From Paenibacillus silvestris (GTDB taxonomy: Bacteria > Bacillota > Bacilli > Paenibacillales > NBRC-103111), in the NCBI RefSeq assembly GCF_009882985.1, contig NZ_WTUZ01000040.1, positions 62,001-126,000 of the forward strand: DNA of 64,000 bases. The letters are read 5' to 3'. A program made the position numbers and the translations under genes. Of the stretch, positions 9,000-17,378 are shown piece by piece. Positions within the stretch are counted from its first letter, which is position 1, and each line of letters starts with the position of its first letter. A model generated the notes under the pieces. The model was not told the DNA's origin and did not search any database. It was given only the letters and a program-made list of their open reading frames with translations.

Positions 9000-9039
9000 G
9001 TTTCAGCCTCTTTTCTTGTTTTTTGGGGAGCTCTATTTG

Positions 9040-9230
9040 AAATAAATGGAAATACTACCGCTATTTAATGGAATAACGCAGCAAAAACATAAATAACTGG
9101 AATTTCTCCTGTTAATACGACAATTGTGTTCGGAAACTACGATAGTAGAGTAAAATTAATGGAATTTTTCCAGTTAATTCTCCATCCGTGAAGATTCCAC
9201 TTGAAATAGCTGGATAATTTCCTGTTATAT
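9040..9230 (+). repeat. Four-unit spaced palindrome array (copy 1 of CTGGA type)
   Basis: Four imperfect palindromes of about 26 bp occur here, each built as (T)TAAcTGGA-4/5 nt-TCC.GTTAA. The TGGA cores begin at 9047, 9098, 9160 and 9211, giving steps of 51, 62 and 51 bp. The same element, inverted, is at 35270-35466. The array fills the gap between the glycosidase and the terminator of the binding-protein gene, and no coding sequence is seen in it. Confidence 0.85.
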
Positions 9231-9290
9231 GTTGAATCACAGAACACAGATACGATGGGAATCGACGACTGATTGTGCTTTGATGATAGA

Positions 9291-9338
9291 AAAAAACGAG
9301 AAACTATGCGAGAACAGGCCGCTTAGTTCCTCGTTTTT
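9291..9338 (-). terminator. Bidirectional terminator after the sugar-binding lipoprotein gene
   Basis: AAAAACGAG-AACTA and TAGTT-CTCGTTTTT form a long stem around a roughly 20-base loop. A T tract is present on either strand; on the minus strand it terminates the gene ending at 9391. Confidence 0.8.
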
Positions 9339-9390
9339 ATGAATCCAACCCTATTTAGTTACTGCTGGTATTCTCCCATAAGCGGATGCC

Positions 9391-10728
9391 TTATTTGTTA
9401 TTGTTGAAAATCTTCACAGTACCGGTGTAGAAATCAGTTACACCTTTTTTCACATCTTTTTTGCCAAAACCGATTTCCTGTACGGTCGTTTCAATTAATT
9501 TCGTATACTCCGTATTGCCCGGAGGATTATAGCTGACAGCAAACGGTTCTTTATTCGTCGCTGCAGAAACACGACTTGTATAATCATAGATGACTTGATC
9601 TACCGGATTTGCATCCTTCTTCAACAGTTCACGCATCTTGGAGGTAACTGGAACGCCACGGTCATTGCCGAGAATTTTCGCTGCATCCGGATCGTTAATC
9701 CAGTAATTCATCAGCATCGCCACTTCTTTGGGATGTTTCGTTTTCGCATAACCGGACAAGCCTTGGCTGGATTCGAATACGACACCAGTTCCTTTCGGTC
9801 CGCGAGGCAGTTGGACTAGTTCCAGCTTATCTGGAATCAAGTTTTGATGAGCGCCAAGCTGATTCGATGCAAGCAAGCTCATCGCCACTTTCCCCGTTAC
9901 AACAAGTGATTTACTCGTATCCGAAGGAGGATTCGACACTTGCAACGCTGGTGTAACAACGCCTCCAGCTTTGGTCATTGTATCCCATAATCCGAACCAC
10001 TCTTCCGCGTCCTGCTGCTCAAAGCCGAGCTTCGCGTTGTCCATGTCGTAAAGCATTTTGCCTCTTTGCTTCAAGTATATGTCCATACCATCAACGGTGA
10101 AGTTGTAGGTGCCGAACACATCTTTACCAAGCTTATCCGAGATCTCTTTGCTTGTTTTGCCAAATTCCTCCCAAGTCCAACCATCTTTCGGAACTGGGAT
10201 ACCGGCTTTTTTGAACATCTCCGTATTGACCACGATTCCCCTTGCATTCGCTCCAGCAGAGACATGTAGAAGCTTGCCTTTGAAGGTCCCATATTGAATC
10301 ATTGATTTATCCATATCGGTGAGGTCAAGCTCTTTACCTACATAAGGGTCCATTTCTAGCAGAACGTTCTTGTTGGCGTAATCAACGACGTTCCCACCGA
10401 GGAAAAACGCATCAGGTGCTGTGCCAGAAGCGAGCTGCGTATTGAGTTTATCGAAATACCCGGAGCTTGGCGCGAACTCACCGACAATTTTGATATTCGG
10501 ATTTTTCTCTTCGAACTTGCGAAGCGCTTCATTCGTGCGATCGGCACGTTTTTGATCGCCCCACCACATAAGCCGCAGTTCAACTGGCTCTGCTTTTGCA
10601 GCTCCGGTTGCCGTACTTGCTGCTGGCGCATTTGTACTTGTGTTGCTGCCTGTCCCCGTACCTGAAGAACAAGCCGTTGTCACTGCCATCAACATGGCTA
10701 GCGTTGTCATGATCAACTGTTTTTTCAT
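9391..10728 (-). CDS. Sugar ABC transporter substrate-binding lipoprotein (SBP family 1)
   Basis: This 445-aa lipoprotein begins with a type II signal peptide (MKKQLIMTTLAML...VTTAC, Cys about residue 20) and a Ser/Thr/Ala/Gly-rich linker, followed by the extracellular solute-binding family 1 fold. Typical features are LRLMWWGDQKRADRTNEALRKFE near the start and GxAPDAFFLGGN in the first lobe. It would capture an oligosaccharide for the two CUT1 permeases encoded upstream. An AGGGGG box lies eight bases before the ATG. No ATPase gene is nearby, as usual for this group, which shares an MsmX-like ATPase. Confidence 0.93.
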   Translation of the reverse strand: MKKQLIMTTLAMLMAVTTACSSGTGTGSNTSTNAPAASTATGAAKAEPVELRLMWWGDQKRADRTNEALRKFEEKNPNIKIVGEFAPSSGYFDKLNTQLASGTAPDAFFLGGNVVDYANKNVLLEMDPYVGKELDLTDMDKSMIQYGTFKGKLLHVSAGANARGIVVNTEMFKKAGIPVPKDGWTWEEFGKTSKEISDKLGKDVFGTYNFTVDGMDIYLKQRGKMLYDMDNAKLGFEQQDAEEWFGLWDTMTKAGGVVTPALQVSNPPSDTSKSLVVTGKVAMSLLASNQLGAHQNLIPDKLELVQLPRGPKGTGVVFESSQGLSGYAKTKHPKEVAMLMNYWINDPDAAKILGNDRGVPVTSKMRELLKKDANPVDQVIYDYTSRVSAATNKEPFAVSYNPPGNTEYTKLIETTVQEIGFGKKDVKKGVTDFYTGTVKIFNNNK

Positions 10729-10839
10729 AGATAATTCCCCCTGCTTATAGTGTGATGATCGTTGATATCCTGATCGTAATGCATTTTCACCTTACATAGA
10801 ATGTCATTTCTTCGGGTGTTGACTACTTAATTTTTCGGG

Positions 10840-11679
10840 TTATTTCAATCCAGTAGTCGCAATGCCTTCCAAGAAATATTTCTGGAAAGAAAGGAATATC
10901 GTCATAATCGGTACCAGGGAAAGCACAGACATCGCCAGCAGCGCGCCCCAATCCGATTCCCCGGAAGGATCAAACAAGGAGCGGATACCTAGTTGAACCG
11001 TAAACAATTTGATGTTATTTAAATAAATCATTTGTGAAAAGAAGTCGTCCCACGTCCAGATAAAAGTAAAAATAGCAGTTGTAATTAGCGCTGGAACCAG
11101 CAGCGGCATCATAATCCGAAAATAGATTTGACCTTGTCCGCAGCCGTCAATCGTTGCACTCTCGTCAAGCTCTTTCGGGATACCTCGGATGAACTGCACC
11201 ATGAGAAGTATGAAGAAGGAATCGTGTGCCAGCCACTTGGGTACGATCAGCGGTAGGTACGTGTTAATCCACTCAAACTTGTTATAAATAATGTACTGTG
11301 GAACTAATGTGACATGGTAAGGAAGCATAATCGTCACCAGCATGAGACTGAACCAAAGTTTTTTGAACCTGAAATCCAGCCGGGCAAACGCATAAGCTGC
11401 AAAAGAGCAGGTAATTACGTTCCCAAGTACGGAAAGCACCGAAATTTGTGCGGAATTCAGAAAAAACCGACCAAACGTCGTGCCCTGCAAACCTCTCCAG
11501 CCGTTGATATAATTATCAAACGTAAATGTTGACGGCCACAGGCTCGTAGTTGAGAAAATGAGCTGATTCGGCTTAAAGGATGCACTGAGGAGCCACAAAA
11601 CGGGATACAACATCAGCAAGCCAAAAGCGATAATCAACAAATGTTTCAGCAGTTTTGCATAGTTCCTATTCACAGTCAT
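10840..11679 (-). CDS. Carbohydrate ABC transporter permease, MalG/CUT1 type
   Basis: This 279-aa inner-membrane permease has six predicted helices and the binding-protein-dependent transport EAA loop, seen here as ELDESATIDGCGQGQIYFRIMMPLL (about residues 180-205). The C-terminus (FLEGIATTGLK) ends as in most MalG-type subunits, with the usual GI.AGAVKG-like motif replaced by GIATTGLK. I chose the ATG at 11679, eight bases after an AAGGGG box; it overlaps nothing, while the upstream start would overlap the partner gene. It forms the channel with the permease encoded just upstream. Confidence 0.92.
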   Translation of the reverse strand: MTVNRNYAKLLKHLLIIAFGLLMLYPVLWLLSASFKPNQLIFSTTSLWPSTFTFDNYINGWRGLQGTTFGRFFLNSAQISVLSVLGNVITCSFAAYAFARLDFRFKKLWFSLMLVTIMLPYHVTLVPQYIIYNKFEWINTYLPLIVPKWLAHDSFFILLMVQFIRGIPKELDESATIDGCGQGQIYFRIMMPLLVPALITTAIFTFIWTWDDFFSQMIYLNNIKLFTVQLGIRSLFDPSGESDWGALLAMSVLSLVPIMTIFLSFQKYFLEGIATTGLK

Positions 11680-11683
11680 TGAA

Positions 11684-12601
11684 TCATCCCCTTTCATCCT
11701 TGCCATCGCCGTAAAATACCCAATATTTGGAGGTCAGGAACACAACAGCCGTTAAGACGCCAATCACAACTAGCATGATCCAAGCAAGCGCTGACGCGTA
11801 GCCCATATCGAAGAAAGCAAATCCTTTTAAATACAGATACAGGGTATAAAATAGCGTTGAGTTAACAGGTCCTCCGCGCCCGTCACCGATAACATAACCA
11901 GGCGTAAACACCTGGAACGAGTTAATAATGCTCATGACGAGGTTGAAAAAGATCACCGGCGACAACAGTGGCAGCGTAATTTGAAAAAACTGTCTGATCT
12001 TTCCTGCACCGTCTACTTGCGAAGCTTCATAGAGATCCGCTGGTACTTGCTTCAGACCGGCCAGAAAAATAACCATCGCAGATCCAAACTGCCACACCGA
12101 TAACGTAATGATCGTAGACAAAATATAGTCTGGATGTGCCACCCATGCTGGCCCCTTTATGCCAAACCAGCTCAAAAATTGGTTGAACAATCCGTCTCCG
12201 TCGAATATTTTACGCCACACGATTGCAATCGCAACGCTTCCCCCAAGCAGGGATGGGATGTAATAAACGGTTCGGTAGACCCCTAGCGCTCGAATTCCTT
12301 TATTCAGCGCCATTGCCACCAGTAAGGCGAAAATCAGTCGAAGAGGCACTGACAATAAGGCATATTGGAAAGTAAGTCCCATCGAATGCAGAAAGGAGTC
12401 ATCTTCCTTGAAGATTTGCACATAGTTGTCCAGTCCTAGCCACCGGGGGCTGTTCAATAAATTGAATTTCGTGAATGACAGATAAAGCGAACCTAACATC
12501 GGCCCTAGCGTTAAACAGAAAAATCCGATTAACCAAGGCAGTAAAAATAAATAGGCGGTACGATTTTGCCGCGAAAGGGCGGTTTTACGTAGAGATGACA
12601 T
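11684..12601 (-). CDS. Carbohydrate ABC transporter permease, MalF/UgpA type
   Basis: This 305-aa permease has a short basic N-terminus and six membrane helices. Its EAA loop is LYEASQVDGAGKIRQFFQITLPLL (about residues 190-215). It pairs with the MalG-type subunit encoded four bases downstream. The start at 12601 has AAGGAGGAGGG upstream; the longer reading frame begins with an Arg-rich stretch that spans that box and is not likely translated. Confidence 0.92.
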   Translation of the reverse strand: MSSLRKTALSRQNRTAYLFLLPWLIGFFCLTLGPMLGSLYLSFTKFNLLNSPRWLGLDNYVQIFKEDDSFLHSMGLTFQYALLSVPLRLIFALLVAMALNKGIRALGVYRTVYYIPSLLGGSVAIAIVWRKIFDGDGLFNQFLSWFGIKGPAWVAHPDYILSTIITLSVWQFGSAMVIFLAGLKQVPADLYEASQVDGAGKIRQFFQITLPLLSPVIFFNLVMSIINSFQVFTPGYVIGDGRGGPVNSTLFYTLYLYLKGFAFFDMGYASALAWIMLVVIGVLTAVVFLTSKYWVFYGDGKDERG

Positions 12602-12687
12602 GAGCGCCCTCCTCCTTCGTGATCGTTTCAGGTGACCATCTATCACCATTAGGATCATCATACGGATTTGCGGCGCTCCTTTGAATG

Positions 12688-14295
12688 CTATTTCTTCGGT
12701 ATTTGATTATCAAATTTTTCAGGTGTTTTTAGACGTACCCGGTAATCGGACGGTGAAATACCGTACATTTTCTTAAATTTCGAACTAAAATAACTCGCAT
12801 TCGAGAAGCCCGTCAGCTCCGCGATGTCCCACAGACTGAGCATCGTTTCCTCCAGCAGCTGCACGGCCTTCACCATCCGCACATCTGTCATATATTGAAT
12901 AAAGGTTTTACCGGCTTTCGCTTTAAACATCTCGGAAAAATAGGAAGAATTATAATTAAACCGTTCCGCTAACATCGTTAAATTCAGATCATACATATAA
13001 TTATCTTGGATAAATTGCTCAGCCGCCTGAATCATCGAATGTTCGGCATCCAGTGCGTCCTTTTCCGGTCTGCCCATGATTTTCACGGCTAATTTATTCA
13101 GAAATTGCTGGGCTTTAGCTGTCGTATCGAAGCCCCACACCTGCTCAGGACGAAGCCACAGCTGTTCGCTGCTTTCTAAGGCAATGCCACCTGTAAAGGC
13201 CATCGTATCCAACATCAGATACAGCTGAAAAATAAGCTTAACGAATCGGGCCTGCGAGGCAGCGAAAGCCGCACTCAACTCTTTGTGAATCGCCTGCTCA
13301 AAAGCCGTCAAATCGCCTCGCGTCACATAACGCTGCAGCACCTTAGTCGTCTCTTCTGAGAGAACAGCTTCCATTACCGTTTGTTGCTGAATAACGTTCG
13401 AAGCATGATTGCCTTTTAAATTCCAAGCTAGCAGCGCTGATAAATAGCCATCCTTCCACTGCCTAAGGCCCGTCACGGTCTGCCCCGTGCCAATCGCAGG
13501 CTCGAATCCTAGATGTTCAGTCACCGCATGACGTAGGCTTTGCACGAAAGCCTTCAGATCCCCATCCTCAGCAGCGGTAACGAAGTGCATCAAGCCCGCA
13601 TAATTCGCATCACGAAACACATGATACTGCCCATTTGAATTCTCCGCTGCTTCTCTGCATACCATTTCGAAGGGCAAGCGCATTTTATCCGGCGAACGCT
13701 CCTGCTGCGTAGGCTGACGCTCGATCGAACCGGCGGTAACGAATCGCACTTGGCGATTTTCCCATACATCCAGTTGAAACCACTTGGCTCTCTCCCTTAG
13801 CAGAGACTCCCGTTCCACTTCTTCTTTGACAAGATGGACAAGAAAGTGCTCCTTCATTTCCTTGTAGTATTGCGAAAGCCGCCACTGCATCATGGCTTGT
13901 TGGTCGCGTTCATTCCTTAGACCGTCCAGTTCCTGAACAATTTTGCTCAGTGTTTCGGTCAATTCATCTTGTGTCACAGGCTTAAGCAAGTAATTCCTTG
14001 CCTGATTGCGGATCGCCGCTTTGGCATAATGGAAATCCTCATAACCGGTAATAACAATCAACCGTAAAGCAGGATATTGCTCGTAGCAAGCTTCCAAAAA
14101 GGACACACCGTTCATGACAGGCATATTCATATCCGTGATGACCACATCTACAGGATGCTGTGTCAGCCATTCCATAGCTTCCGCTCCATTACCGGCCTCA
14201 CCTGTAATATTTAAGCCAAGACGCTCCCAGTCAACCTTGAGCTTCAAACCAAGACGAATTTCCGGTTCATCATCGACAATAAGCACACTATACAT
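12688..14295 (-). CDS. AraC-type response regulator (YesN-like)
   Basis: This 535-aa regulator has an N-terminal receiver domain (residues 1-120) with the acidic pair VDDE, phospho-acceptor Asp55 in ITDMNMPVMNG and Lys105 in LLKPV. A long variable middle region follows, and two AraC-type HTH motifs occupy about the last 100 residues (NYNSSYFSEMFKAKAG and the block near FSNASYFSSKFKKMYGISPSDYR). It overlaps the 3' end of the kinase gene by eight bases and lies directly upstream of the permease genes, so it very likely switches on the importer when its kinase senses the sugar or cell-wall signal. Confidence 0.93.
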   Translation of the reverse strand: MYSVLIVDDEPEIRLGLKLKVDWERLGLNITGEAGNGAEAMEWLTQHPVDVVITDMNMPVMNGVSFLEACYEQYPALRLIVITGYEDFHYAKAAIRNQARNYLLKPVTQDELTETLSKIVQELDGLRNERDQQAMMQWRLSQYYKEMKEHFLVHLVKEEVERESLLRERAKWFQLDVWENRQVRFVTAGSIERQPTQQERSPDKMRLPFEMVCREAAENSNGQYHVFRDANYAGLMHFVTAAEDGDLKAFVQSLRHAVTEHLGFEPAIGTGQTVTGLRQWKDGYLSALLAWNLKGNHASNVIQQQTVMEAVLSEETTKVLQRYVTRGDLTAFEQAIHKELSAAFAASQARFVKLIFQLYLMLDTMAFTGGIALESSEQLWLRPEQVWGFDTTAKAQQFLNKLAVKIMGRPEKDALDAEHSMIQAAEQFIQDNYMYDLNLTMLAERFNYNSSYFSEMFKAKAGKTFIQYMTDVRMVKAVQLLEETMLSLWDIAELTGFSNASYFSSKFKKMYGISPSDYRVRLKTPEKFDNQIPKK

Positions 14296-16090
14296 CTAAG
14301 GTCCCTCCTTGAATAGGCAAAATCAGTGAAATACTCGTGCCTTCCAATTCGCCCGGAATGATTTCAAATTCAAACAAATTACCGTAGTAAAGCTGGCATC
14401 TGGCCAATACATTGCGCAAACCAATCTGCTCCGACCTAGTTCGCAATATATGGTCAAAATGGGAAGTCAACGATTCTGCGCGCAATAACTGGTACATGTC
14501 CAACGTGATTCCAGTGCCGTTATCAGCAACAGTGAGAATTAGACGCTGATCAGCACGTCGAACTCTGACGATGACTTTCGCTTCTGCCTGTTTCTTAAAG
14601 CTATATTTCACAGCATTTTCAATCAGTGGCTGCAAAATGAACTTAGGAATGACACATTGGCGAAGCCCTTCATCTTCCTCTAACGAGAGTTGTAATCTAT
14701 CGGCAAAGCGAATTTGTAAAATAGAAGCATAATGGCGAACATATTTCAGTTCTTCTTCAAGCGGAGTTAAATCGTTGCTGATTTTCAAGGAAAAGCGCAT
14801 CATTTTCCCCAAAGCTTCAATAACCCTCACCGTATCCTGTGTACGTTGCTGCATGGCCAAACTGCTTAGTAACTCTAAGGTATTAAATAAAAAATGCGGG
14901 TTAATCTGCATCAGTAATGCTTTGTATTCCGCTTGCTGCTTTAATAGCTTCAGCTCAAATTCAGTTTTAATATGGTAGCGGAGCCGACTCACCATGTTTC
15001 GAAACGTTGTCGTGACATAACTGACTTCATTACGCACTTTTTCATCTGCTGGAATCCGATTCTCTGCTCCGTCAAAATCACCCATCTGGACATAACGCAT
15101 CCCGGATGCCAACCGTGAGAGCGGTTTCGAAATACCATGTGAAAGCCAGATGGCAGCCGCAATTGCTCCTACAAGCAGCAAGGATCCAAAGATCAATAAA
15201 CTTGTGCGCAGCTTGTACAATTTCCCGTACAAATCGACTTCAGGCACAATGCCAACGAGCAGCCAATTGTTTAACTTCAACTTTTTATAAACCATAATAT
15301 CCCTAGCGCCAGCTTCATTCTCCAGATAAATAACACCGCTTTGCTGCGAACTAGTGCGGATTGCTTCCATCTGCTTGGCAGCCTCGGGGTGAGAGTTGTA
15401 TTCATTCTGTCCTAGCACCGAATCTCCTTGGCCATCCAGCAGGAAAATCGTACCTTTCTCCCCCAAATGAATCCGATTAAGCGGTTCCAAGAAAAATTCA
15501 GAGCTAACATTAATCTTCATCATATTCCTAGACAGTGAGGGCTCAAAAGTGCCGATAGGCAGCAATAAACTAAGTACATCAAAAGTTTTGGCACGATTCA
15601 ATTCAATTGGGTCTTTGTGTGCAGAAACCCATTGAATGCCTCTCGTTTTAAAATGTTCGTACCACTGTTCCTGTTTGAACGAGGAATCGTTCATCATCTG
15701 GTTATCTGCGGTGATCCACATGCCTTCCTGCCTATACACCGTCACCGACGAAACAATCGAGTAATTATTCGTGGTTTGTGTTAGAAATTGGCTCAAATTA
15801 ATGTTTGCCAGCATTTTTTCTCCGTCTGGCAGAGCAGGATCTGACAGCGCGTTATCCCAGCTTTTTATCATCGAACTGTTAAACACAATGGATGACACAT
15901 CATAAATTTGCACCAGTGCCATATTGACGAAGGAACCGTACTCGTCCATTTTTTCGAAGGCTGACGATTCGATATAGGAACGTATAATGGATCGCGATTC
16001 CGTGAAAAACAAGTACGACATTAACCCGAATGAGACGGACAATAAGATGACGAAAAAAACGATTAAGCGGTTTTTTAGCGAGTAGAACAT
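14288..16090 (-). CDS. Sensor histidine kinase, YesM family
   Basis: This 600-aa membrane kinase has one helix at residues 8-29, an extracellular dCache-like sensor region to about residue 295, a second helix (298-318), a HAMP linker and an HPK7-type kinase core. The phospho-acceptor is His399 in QINPHFLFNTLE. The ATP-binding domain shows LQPLIENAVKYSF (N box) and DNGTGI (G1 box). It is paired with the overlapping YesN-like regulator; together they form the usual regulatory head of Paenibacillus sugar importer clusters. The ATG at 16090 has AGGGGG six bases upstream. Confidence 0.94.
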   Translation of the reverse strand: MFYSLKNRLIVFFVILLSVSFGLMSYLFFTESRSIIRSYIESSAFEKMDEYGSFVNMALVQIYDVSSIVFNSSMIKSWDNALSDPALPDGEKMLANINLSQFLTQTTNNYSIVSSVTVYRQEGMWITADNQMMNDSSFKQEQWYEHFKTRGIQWVSAHKDPIELNRAKTFDVLSLLLPIGTFEPSLSRNMMKINVSSEFFLEPLNRIHLGEKGTIFLLDGQGDSVLGQNEYNSHPEAAKQMEAIRTSSQQSGVIYLENEAGARDIMVYKKLKLNNWLLVGIVPEVDLYGKLYKLRTSLLIFGSLLLVGAIAAAIWLSHGISKPLSRLASGMRYVQMGDFDGAENRIPADEKVRNEVSYVTTTFRNMVSRLRYHIKTEFELKLLKQQAEYKALLMQINPHFLFNTLELLSSLAMQQRTQDTVRVIEALGKMMRFSLKISNDLTPLEEELKYVRHYASILQIRFADRLQLSLEEDEGLRQCVIPKFILQPLIENAVKYSFKKQAEAKVIVRVRRADQRLILTVADNGTGITLDMYQLLRAESLTSHFDHILRTRSEQIGLRNVLARCQLYYGNLFEFEIIPGELEGTSISLILPIQGGTLDV

Positions 16091-16164
16091 GGAAGGCCCC
16101 CTCTAGCTATATCTAGCGTTGTTAATTACATCCATATAACGCCTTCGGGCATCTTTTTGTCAAC

Positions 16165-16290
16165 AGCTAAAATCATTGCAGCTTCGCAACCGGCTTATCG
16201 GACCATTGTTTTTCGCTCCCAACGATGTTTTTCATCGCTGCGATGCTCCTACCGTGGCTTGTGTGTCTACAACGATGTTTTCCATCATTG
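16165..16290 (+). repeat. Partial spaced palindrome array (ATG-TTTT-CAT type)
   Basis: Two hairpin-forming units (AACGATG-TTTT-CATCG at 16221 and AACGATG-TTTTC-CATCATT at 16271) are 50 bp apart. A related ATCATTGCAGCT segment recurs at 16172 and 16284, 112 bp apart, which equals 50 plus 62. The spacing is that of the four-unit arrays elsewhere in the window, although the unit sequence is different. Confidence 0.55.
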
Positions 16291-16305
16291 CAGCTCCCAC
16301 CATTA

Positions 16306-16335
16306 CAAAAAAAATGCCGCATAGATTGCGGCATT
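16306..16335 (-). terminator. Rho-independent terminator after the 45-aa ORF
   Basis: A perfect 9-bp stem (AATGCCGCA / TGCGGCATT) with a five-base loop is followed on the minus strand by eight T residues. It lies 20 bases beyond the stop of the small gene at 16355, which supports that gene being real. Confidence 0.9.
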
Positions 16336-16354
16336 CCTTTATTCGCTGATTCGA

Positions 16355-16492
16355 TTATTCCTCGCTATCTTCAACTTCTCCATTCAACTGATCTGCGTAC
16401 GCTCGAATCAACTCATAATCATGCTTCGCTTCGGCTTGCTCCACCTGCTCAGTCACCTGAAACTCCATCAACTTCTCATTATCATTCTGCAT
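16355..16492 (-). CDS. Hypothetical 45-aa acidic protein
   Basis: This short reading frame starts at ATG 16492, eight bases after an AAGGGG box, and stops 20 bases before a strong minus-strand terminator. The product (MQNDNEKLMEFQ... ending EVEDSEE) is soluble, highly acidic and predicted largely helical, with no cysteine. I do not recognise a family. The combination of ribosome binding site, biased composition and terminator makes it a likely expressed small protein, missed by length cut-offs. Confidence 0.6.
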   Translation of the reverse strand: MQNDNEKLMEFQVTEQVEQAEAKHDYELIRAYADQLNGEVEDSEE

Positions 16493-16633
16493 ACGGCCAA
16501 CCCCTTCGTGTTGTTGAAATTAGAATTTCCTATCAAGGAGTTGTTATCCTTTCTCCAGAAAGTTTTCCTTCTACTGGCAACATGTTGACACGTATACTAG
16601 AAAGAGTACGAACTCTGAAGGAGGATATGGCAA

Positions 16634-17089
16634 ATGATTGTAGCAGAACAAATTTATCAGTCGTATGGGATGGATAAGGAGTCATTTATCACCTTTATGA
16701 AAGAACGAAGTTTGCATACAGCTATTCAATCGCTCGGCATCGACTTCGTTGAACTGGCGCCCAATCGTGTTGTGATGTCAATGCCCGTCGGACCTAGCAC
16801 CCATCAGCCTGCTGGCATTTTACATGGCGGAGCCTCGGTTCTATTGGCGGAAACCGCAGCTTCGATTGCTTCGGAGATTAATATCGTCGACAAAGATAAC
16901 TATGCGGCGGTTGGACTTGAAATCAATGCGAATCATCTTAAAAGCAAAAGAGATGGCATCGTAACAGCCGTTGCCACGCCCATTCATAAAGGCCGCAAAA
17001 CGATGGTTTGGGAAATTCGCATCTCCGATGAGAACGATCAACTGATTTGTATTTCACGATGCACAGTTGCGATTATAGAGAAAAAATAA
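16634..17089 (+). CDS. PaaI-family hotdog-fold acyl-CoA thioesterase
   Basis: This 151-aa cytoplasmic protein has the PaaI/YdiI-type hotdog fold: a short N-terminal helix, the catalytic-loop block THQPAGILHGGASVLLAETAAS (about residues 55-76, with the HGG motif and a downstream Glu), and the strand NANHLKSKRDG. Such enzymes hydrolyse phenylacetyl-, benzoyl- or 1,4-dihydroxy-2-naphthoyl-CoA; the substrate is not determinable here. It is one of the few plus-strand genes and stands alone. The start at 16634 follows AAGGAGG with a nine-base spacer. Confidence 0.88.
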   Translation: MIVAEQIYQSYGMDKESFITFMKERSLHTAIQSLGIDFVELAPNRVVMSMPVGPSTHQPAGILHGGASVLLAETAASIASEINIVDKDNYAAVGLEINANHLKSKRDGIVTAVATPIHKGRKTMVWEIRISDENDQLICISRCTVAIIEKK

Positions 17090-17126
17090 CAACCCCCCTC
17101 TGCTAGATCCACATGACTGTGAAATA

Positions 17127-17305
17127 GCAGGATACATGGTTCCCATACCCCATAATCTCGCTAACAACTTACTTAAGAGAACTGTAGTCCTTTATTTCCA
17201 GAAAAACGGGCTGTTTCCACTTGCAGCGGAACTAGAGGGTCTTATGTCTTCTCAGTGGGCGCGTTTTTCAGATGATTTGGTGAAATAGCGGAACGTAGTT
17301 CCAGG
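17127..17305 (+). repeat. Spaced palindrome array (GGAACT type, copy 1)
   Basis: Palindromic units of the form GGAAC-n-GTTCC are centred near 17136, 17185, 17235 and 17296 (steps about 49, 50, 61). From 17175 to 17302 the sequence aligns with the inverted array at 48325-48505, including CGGGcTGTTTCCACTT and GGAACTAGAGGGTCTTAT. It fills the gap between the thioesterase and SDR genes, which contains no coding sequence. Confidence 0.8.
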
Positions 17306-17322
17306 AAAATCCGGAAATGCAC

Positions 17323-17360
17323 AAAAAACAACAGCCCAGACAATACGTCTTGGGCTGTTG
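17323..17360 (-). terminator. Rho-independent terminator after the SDR gene
   Basis: CAACAGCCCA and TGGGCTGTTG form a perfect 10-bp stem with a 12-base loop, followed on the minus strand by TTTTTTGTG. Confidence 0.9.
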
Positions 17361-17378
17361 AATCTTCGCTATGTAACT

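Noticed and set aside
9040-9230. CRISPR array
   Set aside because: The units are palindromes of variable sequence with short steps and related linkers; there are no identical direct repeats with unique spacers and no cas gene.
16225-16677. 150-codon plus-strand open frame before the thioesterase
   Set aside because: It starts in the palindrome array, crosses a terminator and the opposite 45-aa gene, and has no start signal.
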